Notes: generated from the letters alone by a model not told the origin. DNA of 10,908 nt from an uncultured Ruminococcus sp. (GCA_900539835.1 UQDR01000034.1:1-10908), one strand, 5' to 3'; numbered from the stretch's first letter, positions 1-7,148 are shown. Translations and numbers: made by a program.

Positions 1-7
1 GAGGCGA

Positions 8-33
8 AAAAATAGTCCTTTCGGACTATTTTT
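8..33. terminator. Bidirectional intrinsic terminator hairpin
   Basis: A perfect 11-bp stem pairs positions 8-18 with 23-33 around a TTTC loop. The outer pairs are A-T, so the stem has a run of A on one side and of T on the other and could end transcription in either direction. It could end the leftward prfA-to-aminopeptidase operon, whose last stop codon is at 184, or a rightward gene lying to the left of the window. The choice cannot be made from the window. Confidence 0.7.
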
Positions 34-37
34 AAAC

Positions 38-167
38 GGGGCATGGGAATGTTTCCAAAGGAAACTTCCAATTTTGCAAAGTAAAATTTCCCTGCAATAG
101 AGGGCTGCCCCTATAATATAAACTTTAATTTTATATTATAGGGGCCGCAACTCAGCACAGCTGAGTT
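38..167. repeat. Gene-free, densely palindromic segment
   Basis: This stretch after the aminopeptidase holds no gene but has successive inverted repeats. They are a bulged hairpin (46-56 with 60-69), ATTTT/AAAAT arms (71-75 with 83-87), a perfect 16-bp stem with a 7-nt loop (107-122 with 130-145), and an 8-bp stem with an ACA loop (149-156 with 160-167). GGGGCA at 38-43 can also pair with TGCCCC at 106-111, an alternative to the 107-145 hairpin. None has the T-run of a terminator directly after it. It could be a dispersed intergenic repeat (MITE- or REP-like) or a structured 3' untranslated RNA. I do not recognise a named family. Confidence 0.5.
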
Positions 168-183
168 TATCCTCAGAAATCCA

Positions 184-1593
184 TTAATCTTCAAAAAATG
201 CCGTGAATGCTTTATAAGCCATATAAATGTCTATTTTTGAAGTAACTTCAAAAGGTGCGTGCATTGAAAGCACAGGAACACCAACGTCTATGACGTCCAT
301 GTTAAGATTAGCTATATATTGAGCAACAGTTCCGCCGCCGCCCATGTCTACCTTTCCAAGCTCACCGGTCTGCCAAATTATATTGTTTTTGTCAAACAGT
401 CTGCGAACTCTGCCGACGAATTCAGCTGAAGCGTCTGAAGTGCCTGATTTTCCTCTTGCGCCTGTAAATTTTGTAGTCACAACGCCATAGTTGATCTTTG
501 ATGCGTTTCTTGCTTCGGTTACATCAGGAAATGTTGGATCAACAGCAGCATTTACGTCAGCGGATAAGCATTGTGAAGCGGAAATAACGTTATATCCGTC
601 AAGTCCGTGAGTTTTTGCAAGATTTGATATGAAGTATGGGAGATAAGAACTGTTAAGCCCGGTATTTCCGTCACTTCCTGTTTCTTCTTTATCCGTAAGA
701 ACAGTCATGCAGGTGTGCTTTGGATTTTTGCATTTTAAAATCGCTTCAAGAGCAGTATAAGCACAAACTCTGTCATCCTGACCATATGCGCCCACCATGC
801 TTCTGTCAAAGCCAACATCGCAAGCTTTAAATTGAGGCACGGCTTCAAGTTCAGCTGAAATAAAGTCATCCTCGACTATTCCGTATTTTTCATTTAAAAT
901 GGCCATTATGTTAAGCTTTACTTTGTTTGAAACCTTATCATCTTTAAATGGACGTGAACCAACAAGAATGTTAAGCTCTTCACCTTTTATAAGCTCAGCC
1001 GGAGTTCTTTTCATCTGTGCTGTAGCCAGATGAGGGAGCAGATCTGTCACACAGAAAACGGGATCGTTTTTATCCTCACCAATATTTACGGTCACAGTTT
1101 CGCCGTCAGCTTTAACAATAACTCCATGAAGCGAAAGAGGAATTGCCGTCCATTGATATTTTTTTATTCCACCGTAATAATGGGTCTTAAACAGCGCTAT
1201 TTCCTGATCTTCATAAAGCGGATTCTGCTTTAAATCAAGCCTTGGCGAGTCAATATGTGCAGCAGCAAGACGTATTCCGTCAGAAAGCGGTCTTTTTCCC
1301 ATTACAGTGAGAATTACTGCTTTTTCTCTGTTAACATAATAAAATTTGTCGCCTTCTCCGTATTTTTTCCCCGGTTCAAACTTTTCAAAGCCGCATTTTT
1401 CAGCCATTGCAACTGCTTCTGACACAGCCTCACGCTCGGTTTTTGCTTTATCTAAAAAAGCCTTGTAACCCTCTGAAAACTTGTCAGTTTTTTTCAGCTT
1501 ATCTTCATTTAAAATAAGTCCTCCGTTTTTATGATTGGAAATCAATTTTTCCTCCAGCTTTTCAGCCTGTGATTTGTCAGGTTTTTTGTCCAT
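184..1593 (-). CDS. M18-family zinc aminopeptidase
   Basis: A 469-residue cytoplasmic metallo-aminopeptidase of family M18 (aspartyl aminopeptidase / aminopeptidase I type), which removes N-terminal residues, often acidic ones, from peptides. The expected dinuclear metal site is complete: H113 and D115 in AAHIDSPR, D274 in GQDDR, E303 (catalytic base) and E304 in DKEETGSDG, D346 in SADVNA, and H445 in SMHAPFE. Length fits the family. The reading frame stays open upstream to an ATG at 1689, but those 32 residues overlap the preceding gene. The ATG at 1593 follows a strong AGGAGGAA site with 7-nt spacing and is preferred. It is the last gene of the prfA operon and its start overlaps the end of the transglycosylase gene by 17 nt. 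Exact substrate specificity is not visible. Bacterial members are often called apeB, but the symbol is left blank. Confidence 0.93.
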   Translation of the reverse strand: MDKKPDKSQAEKLEEKLISNHKNGGLILNEDKLKKTDKFSEGYKAFLDKAKTEREAVSEAVAMAEKCGFEKFEPGKKYGEGDKFYYVNREKAVILTVMGKRPLSDGIRLAAAHIDSPRLDLKQNPLYEDQEIALFKTHYYGGIKKYQWTAIPLSLHGVIVKADGETVTVNIGEDKNDPVFCVTDLLPHLATAQMKRTPAELIKGEELNILVGSRPFKDDKVSNKVKLNIMAILNEKYGIVEDDFISAELEAVPQFKACDVGFDRSMVGAYGQDDRVCAYTALEAILKCKNPKHTCMTVLTDKEETGSDGNTGLNSSYLPYFISNLAKTHGLDGYNVISASQCLSADVNAAVDPTFPDVTEARNASKINYGVVTTKFTGARGKSGTSDASAEFVGRVRRLFDKNNIIWQTGELGKVDMGGGGTVAQYIANLNMDVIDVGVPVLSMHAPFEVTSKIDIYMAYKAFTAFFED

Positions 1594-2212
1594 TATAAAT
1601 TTCCTCCTCTGTTTTTTCTTTGTATTTATTATAAGCAGTTGTGACTTTATATATGTAATTTGCCGTGACATCTGACGGAACATCTTCAAGACTGAAGTTT
1701 TCAGGATTAACTGTGCCGTCGGCTATCCAGCCGTCAACAGCTCCCATTCCTCCATGATAAGCCGCCGCTGCAAGCTCATAGGAATTGTATTTGTCATATA
1801 AATATTTCAGCATATATGTTCCGTATTCTATATTAAGTTCGGGATCATACATGTCATCGTAAGTATGTTCTCTCGTATCATCAAGCCGGAATTTTACCCA
1901 ATCATATGCGTCTTCCATAAGCTGCATAAGTCCTCTTGCTCCCACATCTGAAGTAGCATCAGGGTCAAAATGGCTTTCCGTATTTATGACTGCATATATA
2001 TATCTGGGATCAATTTCAAATTCATTTGAATATTTAATTACATATTCCTCATATTTAGTCGGATAAGTAAATGCATTCGGACTGAATTTCTTAGCCTTTT
2101 CCGAGATATAATCGAAATGATGAAAAATCAAAGCCGCCGCCAGTATCAAAAATATTATAACAAAAGGAGCTTTTTTGATACGTGTTTTATTCCTTTTTTT
2201 CTTCTTAGCCAT
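1577..2212 (-). CDS. Membrane-anchored soluble-lytic-transglycosylase-like protein
   Basis: A 211-residue protein that probably cleaves the MurNAc-GlcNAc bond of peptidoglycan outside the membrane. The N-terminus is very basic (MAKKKKRNKTRIKK), followed by a hydrophobic segment at about 16-31 with no clear cleavage site, so it is probably a type II membrane anchor. An SLT (goose-lysozyme-like) domain spans about 52-195. It has the catalytic glutamate E79 in NTESHF, the GARGLMQL motif at 91-98, AAYHGGMGAVDGW at 150-162 (usually AAYNAGxG; here N is H), and the C-terminal YIYKV motif. Its start overlaps the end of coaE by 8 nt and its end overlaps the aminopeptidase by 17 nt. This layout is typical of clostridial YjbJ/CwlQ-like transglycosylases without LysM or NlpC domains. 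Family assignment is firm, the specific role is not. Confidence 0.9.
   Translation of the reverse strand: MAKKKKRNKTRIKKAPFVIIFLILAAALIFHHFDYISEKAKKFSPNAFTYPTKYEEYVIKYSNEFEIDPRYIYAVINTESHFDPDATSDVGARGLMQLMEDAYDWVKFRLDDTREHTYDDMYDPELNIEYGTYMLKYLYDKYNSYELAAAAYHGGMGAVDGWIADGTVNPENFSLEDVPSDVTANYIYKVTTAYNKYKEKTEEEIYNGQKT
1601..1608 (-). promoter_or_regulatory. Ribosome binding site that sets the aminopeptidase start
   Basis: The minus strand reads AGGAGGAA seven nucleotides before the ATG at 1593. It lies inside the end of the upstream transglycosylase gene, so ribosomes finishing that gene pass directly over it. This supports the 1593 start over the longer frame from 1689. Confidence 0.85.
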
Positions 2213-2816
2213 TAAATCTCCTCTTAATTTTTTTGATTATTTCTTTACATTGCAGCTCAGCAAAGTGCTTGTCTTTGCTATTGTCAATGATATAATCAGA
2301 ATGTTCGATAAAATATTTTTCTGTTTTCTGAGAGTTAAATCTGTTTTCAATCAGTTCTTTTTGAATGTTATCTCTTAAAGCGATGCGTTCTATTCTTGTT
2401 TCTCTGTCGGCAATACAGCTTACTATTACATCGCAAAGCTTATTGGCGCCCGATTCAAAAAGCGTCGGTGCATCCAATAGAATATATTCTGAACCTGAAG
2501 ATGATATATTTTCAATTTCAGTTTCTATAGCTTTTGTGATATAGGGAAAAATAGTTGCATTTAACAGCAGAAGGCTTTCCTTATCGCTGAAAACTATTTT
2601 TGCAAGCTTCTGTCTGTCAAGAACAAAATTATTATCAAAGCATTCAGGAAAATATTTGGACAGTTCACGGTTACAGTCACTACCTTGTTTCGTGACATTC
2701 CGAGCGACTAAATCGCAGTTTATAACTGAGAATCCTTCATTTTTGAAAACATTGCTTACAGTTGTCTTTCCTGAGCCGCTTTGACCGGTAAGTCCGGTAA
2801 TTATGCTTTTTTTCAT
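2205..2816 (-). CDS. coaE: Dephospho-CoA kinase
   Basis: A 203-residue cytoplasmic kinase that phosphorylates the 3'-hydroxyl of the ribose of dephospho-CoA with ATP, the last step of coenzyme A synthesis. The P-loop GLTGQSGSGKTT is at 8-19. The acidic residue D35 in INCD, the LLDAPTLFESG segment at 113-123 (usually VPLLFE), the arginine-rich lid RETRIERIALRD at 138-149 and the C-terminal HSDYIIDNS motif at 172-180 all match CoaE. Length is typical. Its ATG shares four bases (ATGA) with the tsaC stop, and its end overlaps the transglycosylase start by 8 nt, so it is translated as part of a tightly coupled operon. P-loop variation is minor (GQSGSGKTT against the usual GGIGSGKS). Confidence 0.95.
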   Translation of the reverse strand: MKKSIITGLTGQSGSGKTTVSNVFKNEGFSVINCDLVARNVTKQGSDCNRELSKYFPECFDNNFVLDRQKLAKIVFSDKESLLLLNATIFPYITKAIETEIENISSSGSEYILLDAPTLFESGANKLCDVIVSCIADRETRIERIALRDNIQKELIENRFNSQKTEKYFIEHSDYIIDNSKDKHFAELQCKEIIKKIKRRFNG

Positions 2817-3832
2817 AACTTGATCACCTGAAATCCTGCTGATCTTAAAATTCGGTTATAAACAGCAAGCCCGACGCCTGTTTTGTTCGGACATCTTGCA
2901 AAAACTTTTTTTGCACCTTTATTATCCAGTTCTCTTAAAACATCAAAAAGCATATGAGCTTGTTTGATATCAGTATCTCCATATGATAAAAACGGAACAT
3001 TAATACCATTCAGGTCTTTATCAGAAAAAGTCATGCACCATGTGCCGTTTTCTGCATTTGCATTAACATAATTTCTGAATTTTTCAGTATCACCGTCAAT
3101 AAGAATTACATCGGCAGCAGGGGAGTAGTGCTTATATTTCATCCCGGGTGATGCCGCAACAGCGTCTTTTTTCAGCATATTCAGAACACCGTCGTCTATA
3201 AAAACATTTTCGGTAATTTCTTTTAAATCTTCTACAGAAACAAATCCGGGACGGAGCAAGCGTATACCGTCATTTTCAAAAGATATAACAGTAGATTCCA
3301 CACCAACAGCTGAAAAGCCTCCGTCAATAATGCATGGAATACGGCCGTTCATATCATCAAAAACATGCTTTGCAGTTGTAGGAGATGGACTCCCTGATAA
3401 ATTTGCAGAGGGTGCAGCAAGCGGAAATCCGCATTTTCTTATTACTAATTGCGCTGTTTTGTGAGATGGCATTCTAATACCGACTGTATCAAGTCCGCCG
3501 CTTGTAATCATAGGGATCATATCTGACTTTGGCATAATCATTGTGAGAGGACCAGGCCAGAATTTTTCAGCACATCTGACTGCAAGCTCAGGTATTTCTT
3601 TTACAAGGTCTTCTATCATTTCCACGTCAGAAATGTGAACTATAAGCGGATTATCAGACGGACGTCCTTTTGCAGTAAAAATTCCTTTTACTGCATTCTC
3701 ATCAAAGGCATTAGCCGCCAGTCCGTAAACAGTTTCGGTTGGTATTCCCACAACCTCACCGTTTTTAAGAAATTCCACTGCTTTTGATATTGATGGTTCG
3801 CTGTTATCTAAAATTTCAGTATTGCAATACAT
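2813..3832 (-). CDS. tsaC: Threonylcarbamoyl-AMP synthase, Sua5 type
   Basis: A 339-residue enzyme that makes threonylcarbamoyl-AMP from threonine, bicarbonate and ATP, the first step of the t6A modification at position 37 of ANN-decoding tRNAs. The YrdC/TsaC catalytic domain covers about 13-200, with IPTETVYGLAANA at 30-42, KGRPSDNPL at 55-63, PSANLSG at 141-147 and ESTVI at 179-183. A linker with SPGMKYKHYSP at 228-238 leads into a C-terminal Sua5 domain, so this is the two-domain Sua5/YwlC form. The frame extends upstream to 3895, but that part overlaps prfA. The ATG at 3832 lies 4 nt after the prfA stop and is preceded by AGGAAG, so it is preferred. The stop overlaps coaE as ATGA. The tsaB, tsaD and tsaE partners are not in the window. 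Confidence 0.93.
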   Translation of the reverse strand: MYCNTEILDNSEPSISKAVEFLKNGEVVGIPTETVYGLAANAFDENAVKGIFTAKGRPSDNPLIVHISDVEMIEDLVKEIPELAVRCAEKFWPGPLTMIMPKSDMIPMITSGGLDTVGIRMPSHKTAQLVIRKCGFPLAAPSANLSGSPSPTTAKHVFDDMNGRIPCIIDGGFSAVGVESTVISFENDGIRLLRPGFVSVEDLKEITENVFIDDGVLNMLKKDAVAASPGMKYKHYSPAADVILIDGDTEKFRNYVNANAENGTWCMTFSDKDLNGINVPFLSYGDTDIKQAHMLFDVLRELDNKGAKKVFARCPNKTGVGLAVYNRILRSAGFQVIKL

Positions 3833-3836
3833 TTTA

Positions 3837-4916
3837 CTATACTTCTTCCTGCTGTGCCAGTTTTGCCGCTTGATCTGCTGTTGCAAGGGCGTCAATTACT
3901 TCGTCAAGGTTTCCGTTTAGGATATATTCAAGGCGGTAGATAGTAAGACCGATTCTGTGGTCAGAAATTCTTCCTTCGGGATAATTATAGGTGCGGATAC
4001 GCTCAGAGCGGTCGCCTGTACCCACCTGTGAACGTCTTTCAGAGGCAATTTTGCTGTCATGCTCAGCCTGTTTTTGGTCAAGAAGTCTTGAACGTAATAC
4101 CTTAAGTGCTTTATCTTTATTTTTATGCTGTGAACGTTCGTCCTGACATTCAACCACCATGCCTGTCGGGATATGAGTAATTCTGATAGCAGAGGATGTT
4201 TTGTTAATATGCTGACCGCCTGCGCCAGAAGAACGGAAAACGTCAATTTTAAGGTCTTTTTCTTCATTGAGGTCAAGCTCGACTTCATCGGCCTCGGGAA
4301 GTACGGCTACAGTAACGGTTGAGGTATGAACACGTCCTTGTGATTCTGTTTCCGGAACACGCTGGACTCTATGAACTCCGCTTTCATATTTAAAACGGGA
4401 ATATGCGCCGCTTCCTTCGATTGAAAATGATATTTCCTTATATCCGCCAAGCTCGGTTTCATTTGCATTCAATATATCAATATTCCAGCCCTTTGATGCG
4501 GCATAAAGTGTATACATTCTATAAAGTGAATTTGCAAAAAGCGCTGCTTCTTCACCGCCTGCTCCGCCTCTTATTTCTACGATAACGTTTTTCTCATCGT
4601 TAGGGTCTTTAGGCAAAAGCAGAATTTTCAGCTCTTCGCCGAGGGTTTCCATGGATTTTTTACTTTCCTCAAGCTGTTCCTGAACCATTTCTTTAAAATC
4701 CTTGTCAAGTCCGCCGCCGTTTAACAGTTCTAAAGCTTCGTCGTTAGCGTCTTTAGCTTGTTTATATTCTTTAAATTTTTCAGCAATTGGCTGAAGGCTG
4801 CTATATTCTTTCATGAGTGCAGTATACTGAGAGTGGTCGTTAACTACATCAGGCTGCATAAGCTTTTCGTTTATTTCATTGAATTTGTCTTCTAATGCTT
4901 TAAGTTTTTCAAACAT
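3837..4916 (-). CDS. prfA: Peptide chain release factor 1
   Basis: A 359-residue class I release factor that recognises UAA and UAG and triggers peptide release. The GGQ motif is at 233-235 in SGAGGQHINKT, and the codon-recognition tripeptide is PET at 188-190 in RVPETESQGR. RF1 proteins carry PxT here (PAT in E. coli), while RF2 has SPF, so this is RF1. Both motifs fall at the E. coli numbering. The N-terminal helical domain (about 1-100) is rich in charged residues. AAGGAG stands 9 nt before the ATG. The gene follows the DUF951 gene by 53 nt and tsaC follows after only 4 nt. The methyltransferase gene prmC, which modifies the GGQ glutamine and often sits next to prfA, is absent from the neighbourhood. 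Confidence 0.97.
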   Translation of the reverse strand: MFEKLKALEDKFNEINEKLMQPDVVNDHSQYTALMKEYSSLQPIAEKFKEYKQAKDANDEALELLNGGGLDKDFKEMVQEQLEESKKSMETLGEELKILLLPKDPNDEKNVIVEIRGGAGGEEAALFANSLYRMYTLYAASKGWNIDILNANETELGGYKEISFSIEGSGAYSRFKYESGVHRVQRVPETESQGRVHTSTVTVAVLPEADEVELDLNEEKDLKIDVFRSSGAGGQHINKTSSAIRITHIPTGMVVECQDERSQHKNKDKALKVLRSRLLDQKQAEHDSKIASERRSQVGTGDRSERIRTYNYPEGRISDHRIGLTIYRLEYILNGNLDEVIDALATADQAAKLAQQEEV

Positions 4917-4969
4917 ATGTTAATTCTCCTTAAGTTATGATTTTTAGTTGAAAGGCATGTTTTACACAG

Positions 4970-5158
4970 CTAAGATTCGGCTTCTTTTATAACTGTTTTA
5001 ACATTCTTTTCAGCTTTGCTGCGGGGTATCATGAATTCACGTCCGCAGCCGCTGCATCTCAGTTTAAAGTCCATACCTGAGCGTAGTACCAGCATTTTAT
5101 TATCGCCGCATGGATGTTTCTTTTTCATTATAAGAACATCTCCTTTGGATATATCCAA
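4970..5158 (-). CDS. DUF951 family protein (TTG start)
   Basis: A 62-residue protein of the DUF951 family, function unknown, widespread in Firmicutes. Family features visible are the N-terminal DISKGDVLIMKKKHPCG, the central GMDFKLRCSGCGREFMIPRS and a basic C-terminus. Three cysteines (HPCG and CSGCG) plus H15 could bind metal, but this is inference. The TTG at 5158 is the best start: it gives the DUF951 N-terminus and follows AAGGA at 9-nt spacing. The first in-frame ATG (5128) would remove the conserved GDVLIM part, and the ATG at 5227 lies upstream of the likely transcription start. It is the first gene of the prfA operon, behind a near-consensus promoter. In other Firmicutes DUF951 genes often sit near ychF or parB, so placement before prfA is less familiar. 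Confidence 0.85.
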   Translation of the reverse strand: MDISKGDVLIMKKKHPCGDNKMLVLRSGMDFKLRCSGCGREFMIPRSKAEKNVKTVIKEAES

Positions 5159-5198
5159 TTCAACCCGTCCTTCCCTATGAATTAAGCATATACAATAT

Positions 5199-5227
5199 AG
5201 TATATCACAAAAACAAATAAAAGGCAA
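5199..5227 (-). promoter_or_regulatory. Sigma-A promoter of the DUF951-prfA operon
   Basis: On the minus strand there is TTGCCT at 5222-5227, a 17-bp spacer and TATACT at 5199-5204, with a TG one base before the -10 (extended -10). Transcription would begin near 5192, leaving a leader of about 33 nt before the TTG start. No attenuator or riboswitch is visible in the leader. Confidence 0.75.
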
Positions 5228-5276
5228 TATTCAAACCTGGTTTTTTACGCCGAAGATTTAAAAGCAATAATTAAAG

Positions 5277-5305
5277 TTGCTATTTTTATGAAATTGGTAT
5301 ATAAT
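5277..5305 (+). promoter_or_regulatory. Sigma-A promoter of the thioesterase-HAD operon
   Basis: TTGCTA at 5277-5282 and a consensus TATAAT at 5300-5305 are separated by 17 bp. Transcription would begin near 5312, which excludes the upstream in-frame ATG at 5288 and supports the start at 5336. It is divergent to the prfA operon promoter; the two -35 boxes are 49 bp apart. Confidence 0.8.
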
Positions 5306-5335
5306 AAAGGTGTAAAAACGAGAGGAGAATTAAAT

Positions 5336-5773
5336 ATGAAGTCAAGTGAAATTATTCCATATACAAGAAAAGCTTATTATTATGAAACAGATAAAATGGG
5401 AATAGTTCATCATTCCAACTACATTCGATGGCTTGAAGAAGCGAGAATTCATATGCTCTCAGAGGCTGGATATCCATTTGAGAAAATGGAGGAGGACGGT
5501 GTGATGATTCCTGTTCTTTCGGCACAGTGTCAATATAAATATCCCATAAGGTTCGGTGATACATTTAAAATTTATTCCACAGTAACTCAGTTTAACGGAT
5601 GTAAAATGACTTTAGAATATAAAATTATTAATATTACGGCTGGTGAAAAGCTGTCGGCTGTTTGCAAAACAGAGCATTGTCTTACAGATATGAACATGCG
5701 TCCTATTCGCACACAAAGGAAATATCCTGATATTTTTAAGGTGTTCAATGACGCTTTGGAAGAAATATTATAG
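5336..5773 (+). CDS. Acyl-CoA thioesterase, 4HBT / YbgC-FadM type
   Basis: A 145-residue hotdog-fold thioesterase, expected to hydrolyse an acyl-CoA or acyl-ACP thioester in the cytoplasm. The N-terminal motif YYYETDKMGIVHHSNYIRW at 14-32 is the YbgC/FadM signature (usually Y-x-x-TD-x-x-G-VVYHxNY-x-x-W), with D19 as the likely catalytic acid. The SAQCQYKYPIRFGD segment at 62-75 gives the next conserved block. The ATG at 5336 follows AGAGGAGA with 7-nt spacing. An in-frame ATG at 5288 lies between the -35 and -10 boxes and cannot be used from that promoter. The HAD phosphatase gene follows after 25 nt and is probably co-transcribed. Substrate unknown: aromatic, short-chain or long-chain acyl-CoA are all possible in this family. 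Confidence 0.88.
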   Translation: MKSSEIIPYTRKAYYYETDKMGIVHHSNYIRWLEEARIHMLSEAGYPFEKMEEDGVMIPVLSAQCQYKYPIRFGDTFKIYSTVTQFNGCKMTLEYKIINITAGEKLSAVCKTEHCLTDMNMRPIRTQRKYPDIFKVFNDALEEIL

Positions 5774-5798
5774 TGTATAAAATTTAGCGGAGGTAAAA

Positions 5799-6581
5799 AT
5801 GATCAAACTTATTGCTTCTGATATAGATGGGACCTTACTCAATGATAAAAAGCAGTTACCGCCTGATTTTGGGCAAACGCTTGATTTAATAGAAAGCAAT
5901 GACGCCTCATTTGTCATTGCAAGCGGAAGAAGCTACAGTGCACTTGCTGTTCAGTTTGCAGAATATGCAGACAGGCTGTCTTTTATTTGCGATAACGGAG
6001 CATACATCGTTTATGACGGTGAGCTGATTAGCATTTCGATAATACCTAAAGAAACGGTAGACGAAGTAGTGAAGTGCTGTGATGAAAATGGGCTTATTGC
6101 TTTGCTTTGCGGTAAGAATGGCACTTATTACAGCAGTTCAAGCGATATATACAAAACAGAAATAGCAACTTATTATAATAATTCTGTGTATCTAAAAGAC
6201 TTAACGGCATGCAGTGATGACATATTTAAAATTGCTGTGTTTGAAGAGTCGGGCATTGAGGATCACGGAAACGTGATTTTAAGAGGGAAGTTCGGAGATA
6301 GAGTTAATGTAGCTTTATCGGGTAAGCGCTGGACTGATCTGATGAATCTTGGTGTCAACAAAGGTGAGGGTCTAAAACAAATCCAAAAGAAAATGGGTAT
6401 AAAAAGAGAAGAATCTGCCGCATTTGGTGATTTTCTTAATGATATAGAATTGCTTGAAAGCGTAGAAAACAGTTATGCTATGGAAAATGCTCATGAGAGA
6501 TGCAAGGAATCGGCAAAGTTTATCATAGGCTCTAATAATGATTATGCCGTAACCAGAGAAATCCGCAGGATGTTTGGGTGA
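5799..6581 (+). CDS. Cof-type HAD-IIB phosphatase
   Basis: A 260-residue HAD-superfamily hydrolase of the Cof/YwpJ subfamily, which usually dephosphorylates sugar phosphates, flavin or pyridoxal phosphates. The catalytic motif I is DIDGTLL at 8-14, with nucleophile D8 and acid/base D10. Motif II is S42 in ASGRS, motif III is K188 in NKGEGL, and motif IV is GDFLND at 210-215. The C2B cap lies between motifs II and III (about 80-185). GGAGG precedes the ATG by 6 nt. It follows the thioesterase by 25 nt as the second gene of a rightward operon and converges on leuD. Substrates of Cof proteins are broad and cannot be read from sequence. Confidence 0.92.
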   Translation: MIKLIASDIDGTLLNDKKQLPPDFGQTLDLIESNDASFVIASGRSYSALAVQFAEYADRLSFICDNGAYIVYDGELISISIIPKETVDEVVKCCDENGLIALLCGKNGTYYSSSSDIYKTEIATYYNNSVYLKDLTACSDDIFKIAVFEESGIEDHGNVILRGKFGDRVNVALSGKRWTDLMNLGVNKGEGLKQIQKKMGIKREESAAFGDFLNDIELLESVENSYAMENAHERCKESAKFIIGSNNDYAVTREIRRMFG

Positions 6582-6591
6582 ATAATAAAAA

Positions 6592-6627
6592 AACAACTCT
6601 CGAAAGAAAAATCTTTCGGGAGTTGTT
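6592..6627 (-). terminator. Intrinsic terminator of the leuC-Dabb-leuD operon
   Basis: Positions 6592-6606 pair with 6613-6627 (15-bp stem with one G-T wobble, 6-nt loop). On the minus strand the stem runs straight into a T-rich tail (TTTTTATTATT), the classic Rho-independent form, 8 nt after the leuD stop. On the plus strand the tail is poorer in T, so it may only partly end the thioesterase-HAD transcript. Confidence 0.88.
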
Positions 6628-6634
6628 CGTTGTA

Positions 6635-7117
6635 TTAGTCTTTAAGAGAATTAAGCAATCCGTTGCTGTTGATAATATTAATCAGAAACTCAGGAAAAGC
6701 TGTACCCTGATAAGTTTCATTCTTTGTTTTATTGGTAATAAGACCGCTGTCAAAGTCAATCTCAACCTCGTCGCCGTCGCTGATTTTTTCGGCAGCTTCC
6801 GGACACTCAATAATAGGCAAACCAATGTTAATTGAGTTTCTGTAGAATATTCTTGCAAATGTTTTTGCGATTACGCAGGAAATTCCGCTTGCTTTAATAG
6901 CAATGGGGGCGTGTTCACGGGAAGAGCCGCAGCCGAAGTTACTTTCGGCAACCATAATGTCGCCCTCTTTCACTTTCTTTGTGAAATCAATGTCTATATC
7001 CTCCATACAATGAGCGGCAAGCTCCTTATGATCTGTTGTATTAAGATATCTTGCGGGAATGATAACGTCAGTATCAACGTTATCACCGTATTTATGTACT
7101 CTGCCTATAGCTTTCAT
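6635..7117 (-). CDS. leuD: 3-isopropylmalate dehydratase small subunit
   Basis: A 160-residue swivelling-domain subunit of isopropylmalate isomerase, which with LeuC converts 2-isopropylmalate to 3-isopropylmalate in leucine synthesis. Motifs are YGDNVDTDVIIPARYLNT at 10-27, which contains the substrate-recognition loop, and NFGCGSSREHAP at 60-71. Its short length is that of the archaeal/clostridial class, not the roughly 200-residue enterobacterial LeuD. AAAGGA stands 9 nt before the ATG. It is the last gene of the leuC operon, 31 nt after the Dabb gene. Related enzymes act on citramalate-type or homoaconitate substrates; the YLNT loop looks like that of ordinary clostridial LeuD, but without leuA or leuB beside it the substrate is inferred. 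Confidence 0.92.
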   Translation of the reverse strand: MKAIGRVHKYGDNVDTDVIIPARYLNTTDHKELAAHCMEDIDIDFTKKVKEGDIMVAESNFGCGSSREHAPIAIKASGISCVIAKTFARIFYRNSINIGLPIIECPEAAEKISDGDEVEIDFDSGLITNKTKNETYQGTAFPEFLINIINSNGLLNSLKD

Positions 7118-7148
7118 TAAAATCTATCCTTTCATAGGTCAATATTAA

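Noticed and set aside
1594..1689. N-terminal extension of the aminopeptidase to 501 residues
   Set aside because: The extra 32 residues overlap the transglycosylase gene, lack a good ribosome site and are not part of the M18 family; the start at 1593 has AGGAGGAA.
3917..4288. 123-codon frame inside prfA
   Set aside because: It lies on the same strand inside the intact, well-conserved release factor in another frame and has no recognisable protein pattern.
6578..6835. 85-codon rightward frame across the terminator and leuD
   Set aside because: It runs antisense to leuD through the terminator hairpin and has no ribosome site or family resemblance.
7118..7148. Small CTAT/ATAG inverted repeat between the Dabb gene and leuD
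   Set aside because: Four base pairs without a T tail are too weak to be a terminator or processing site.
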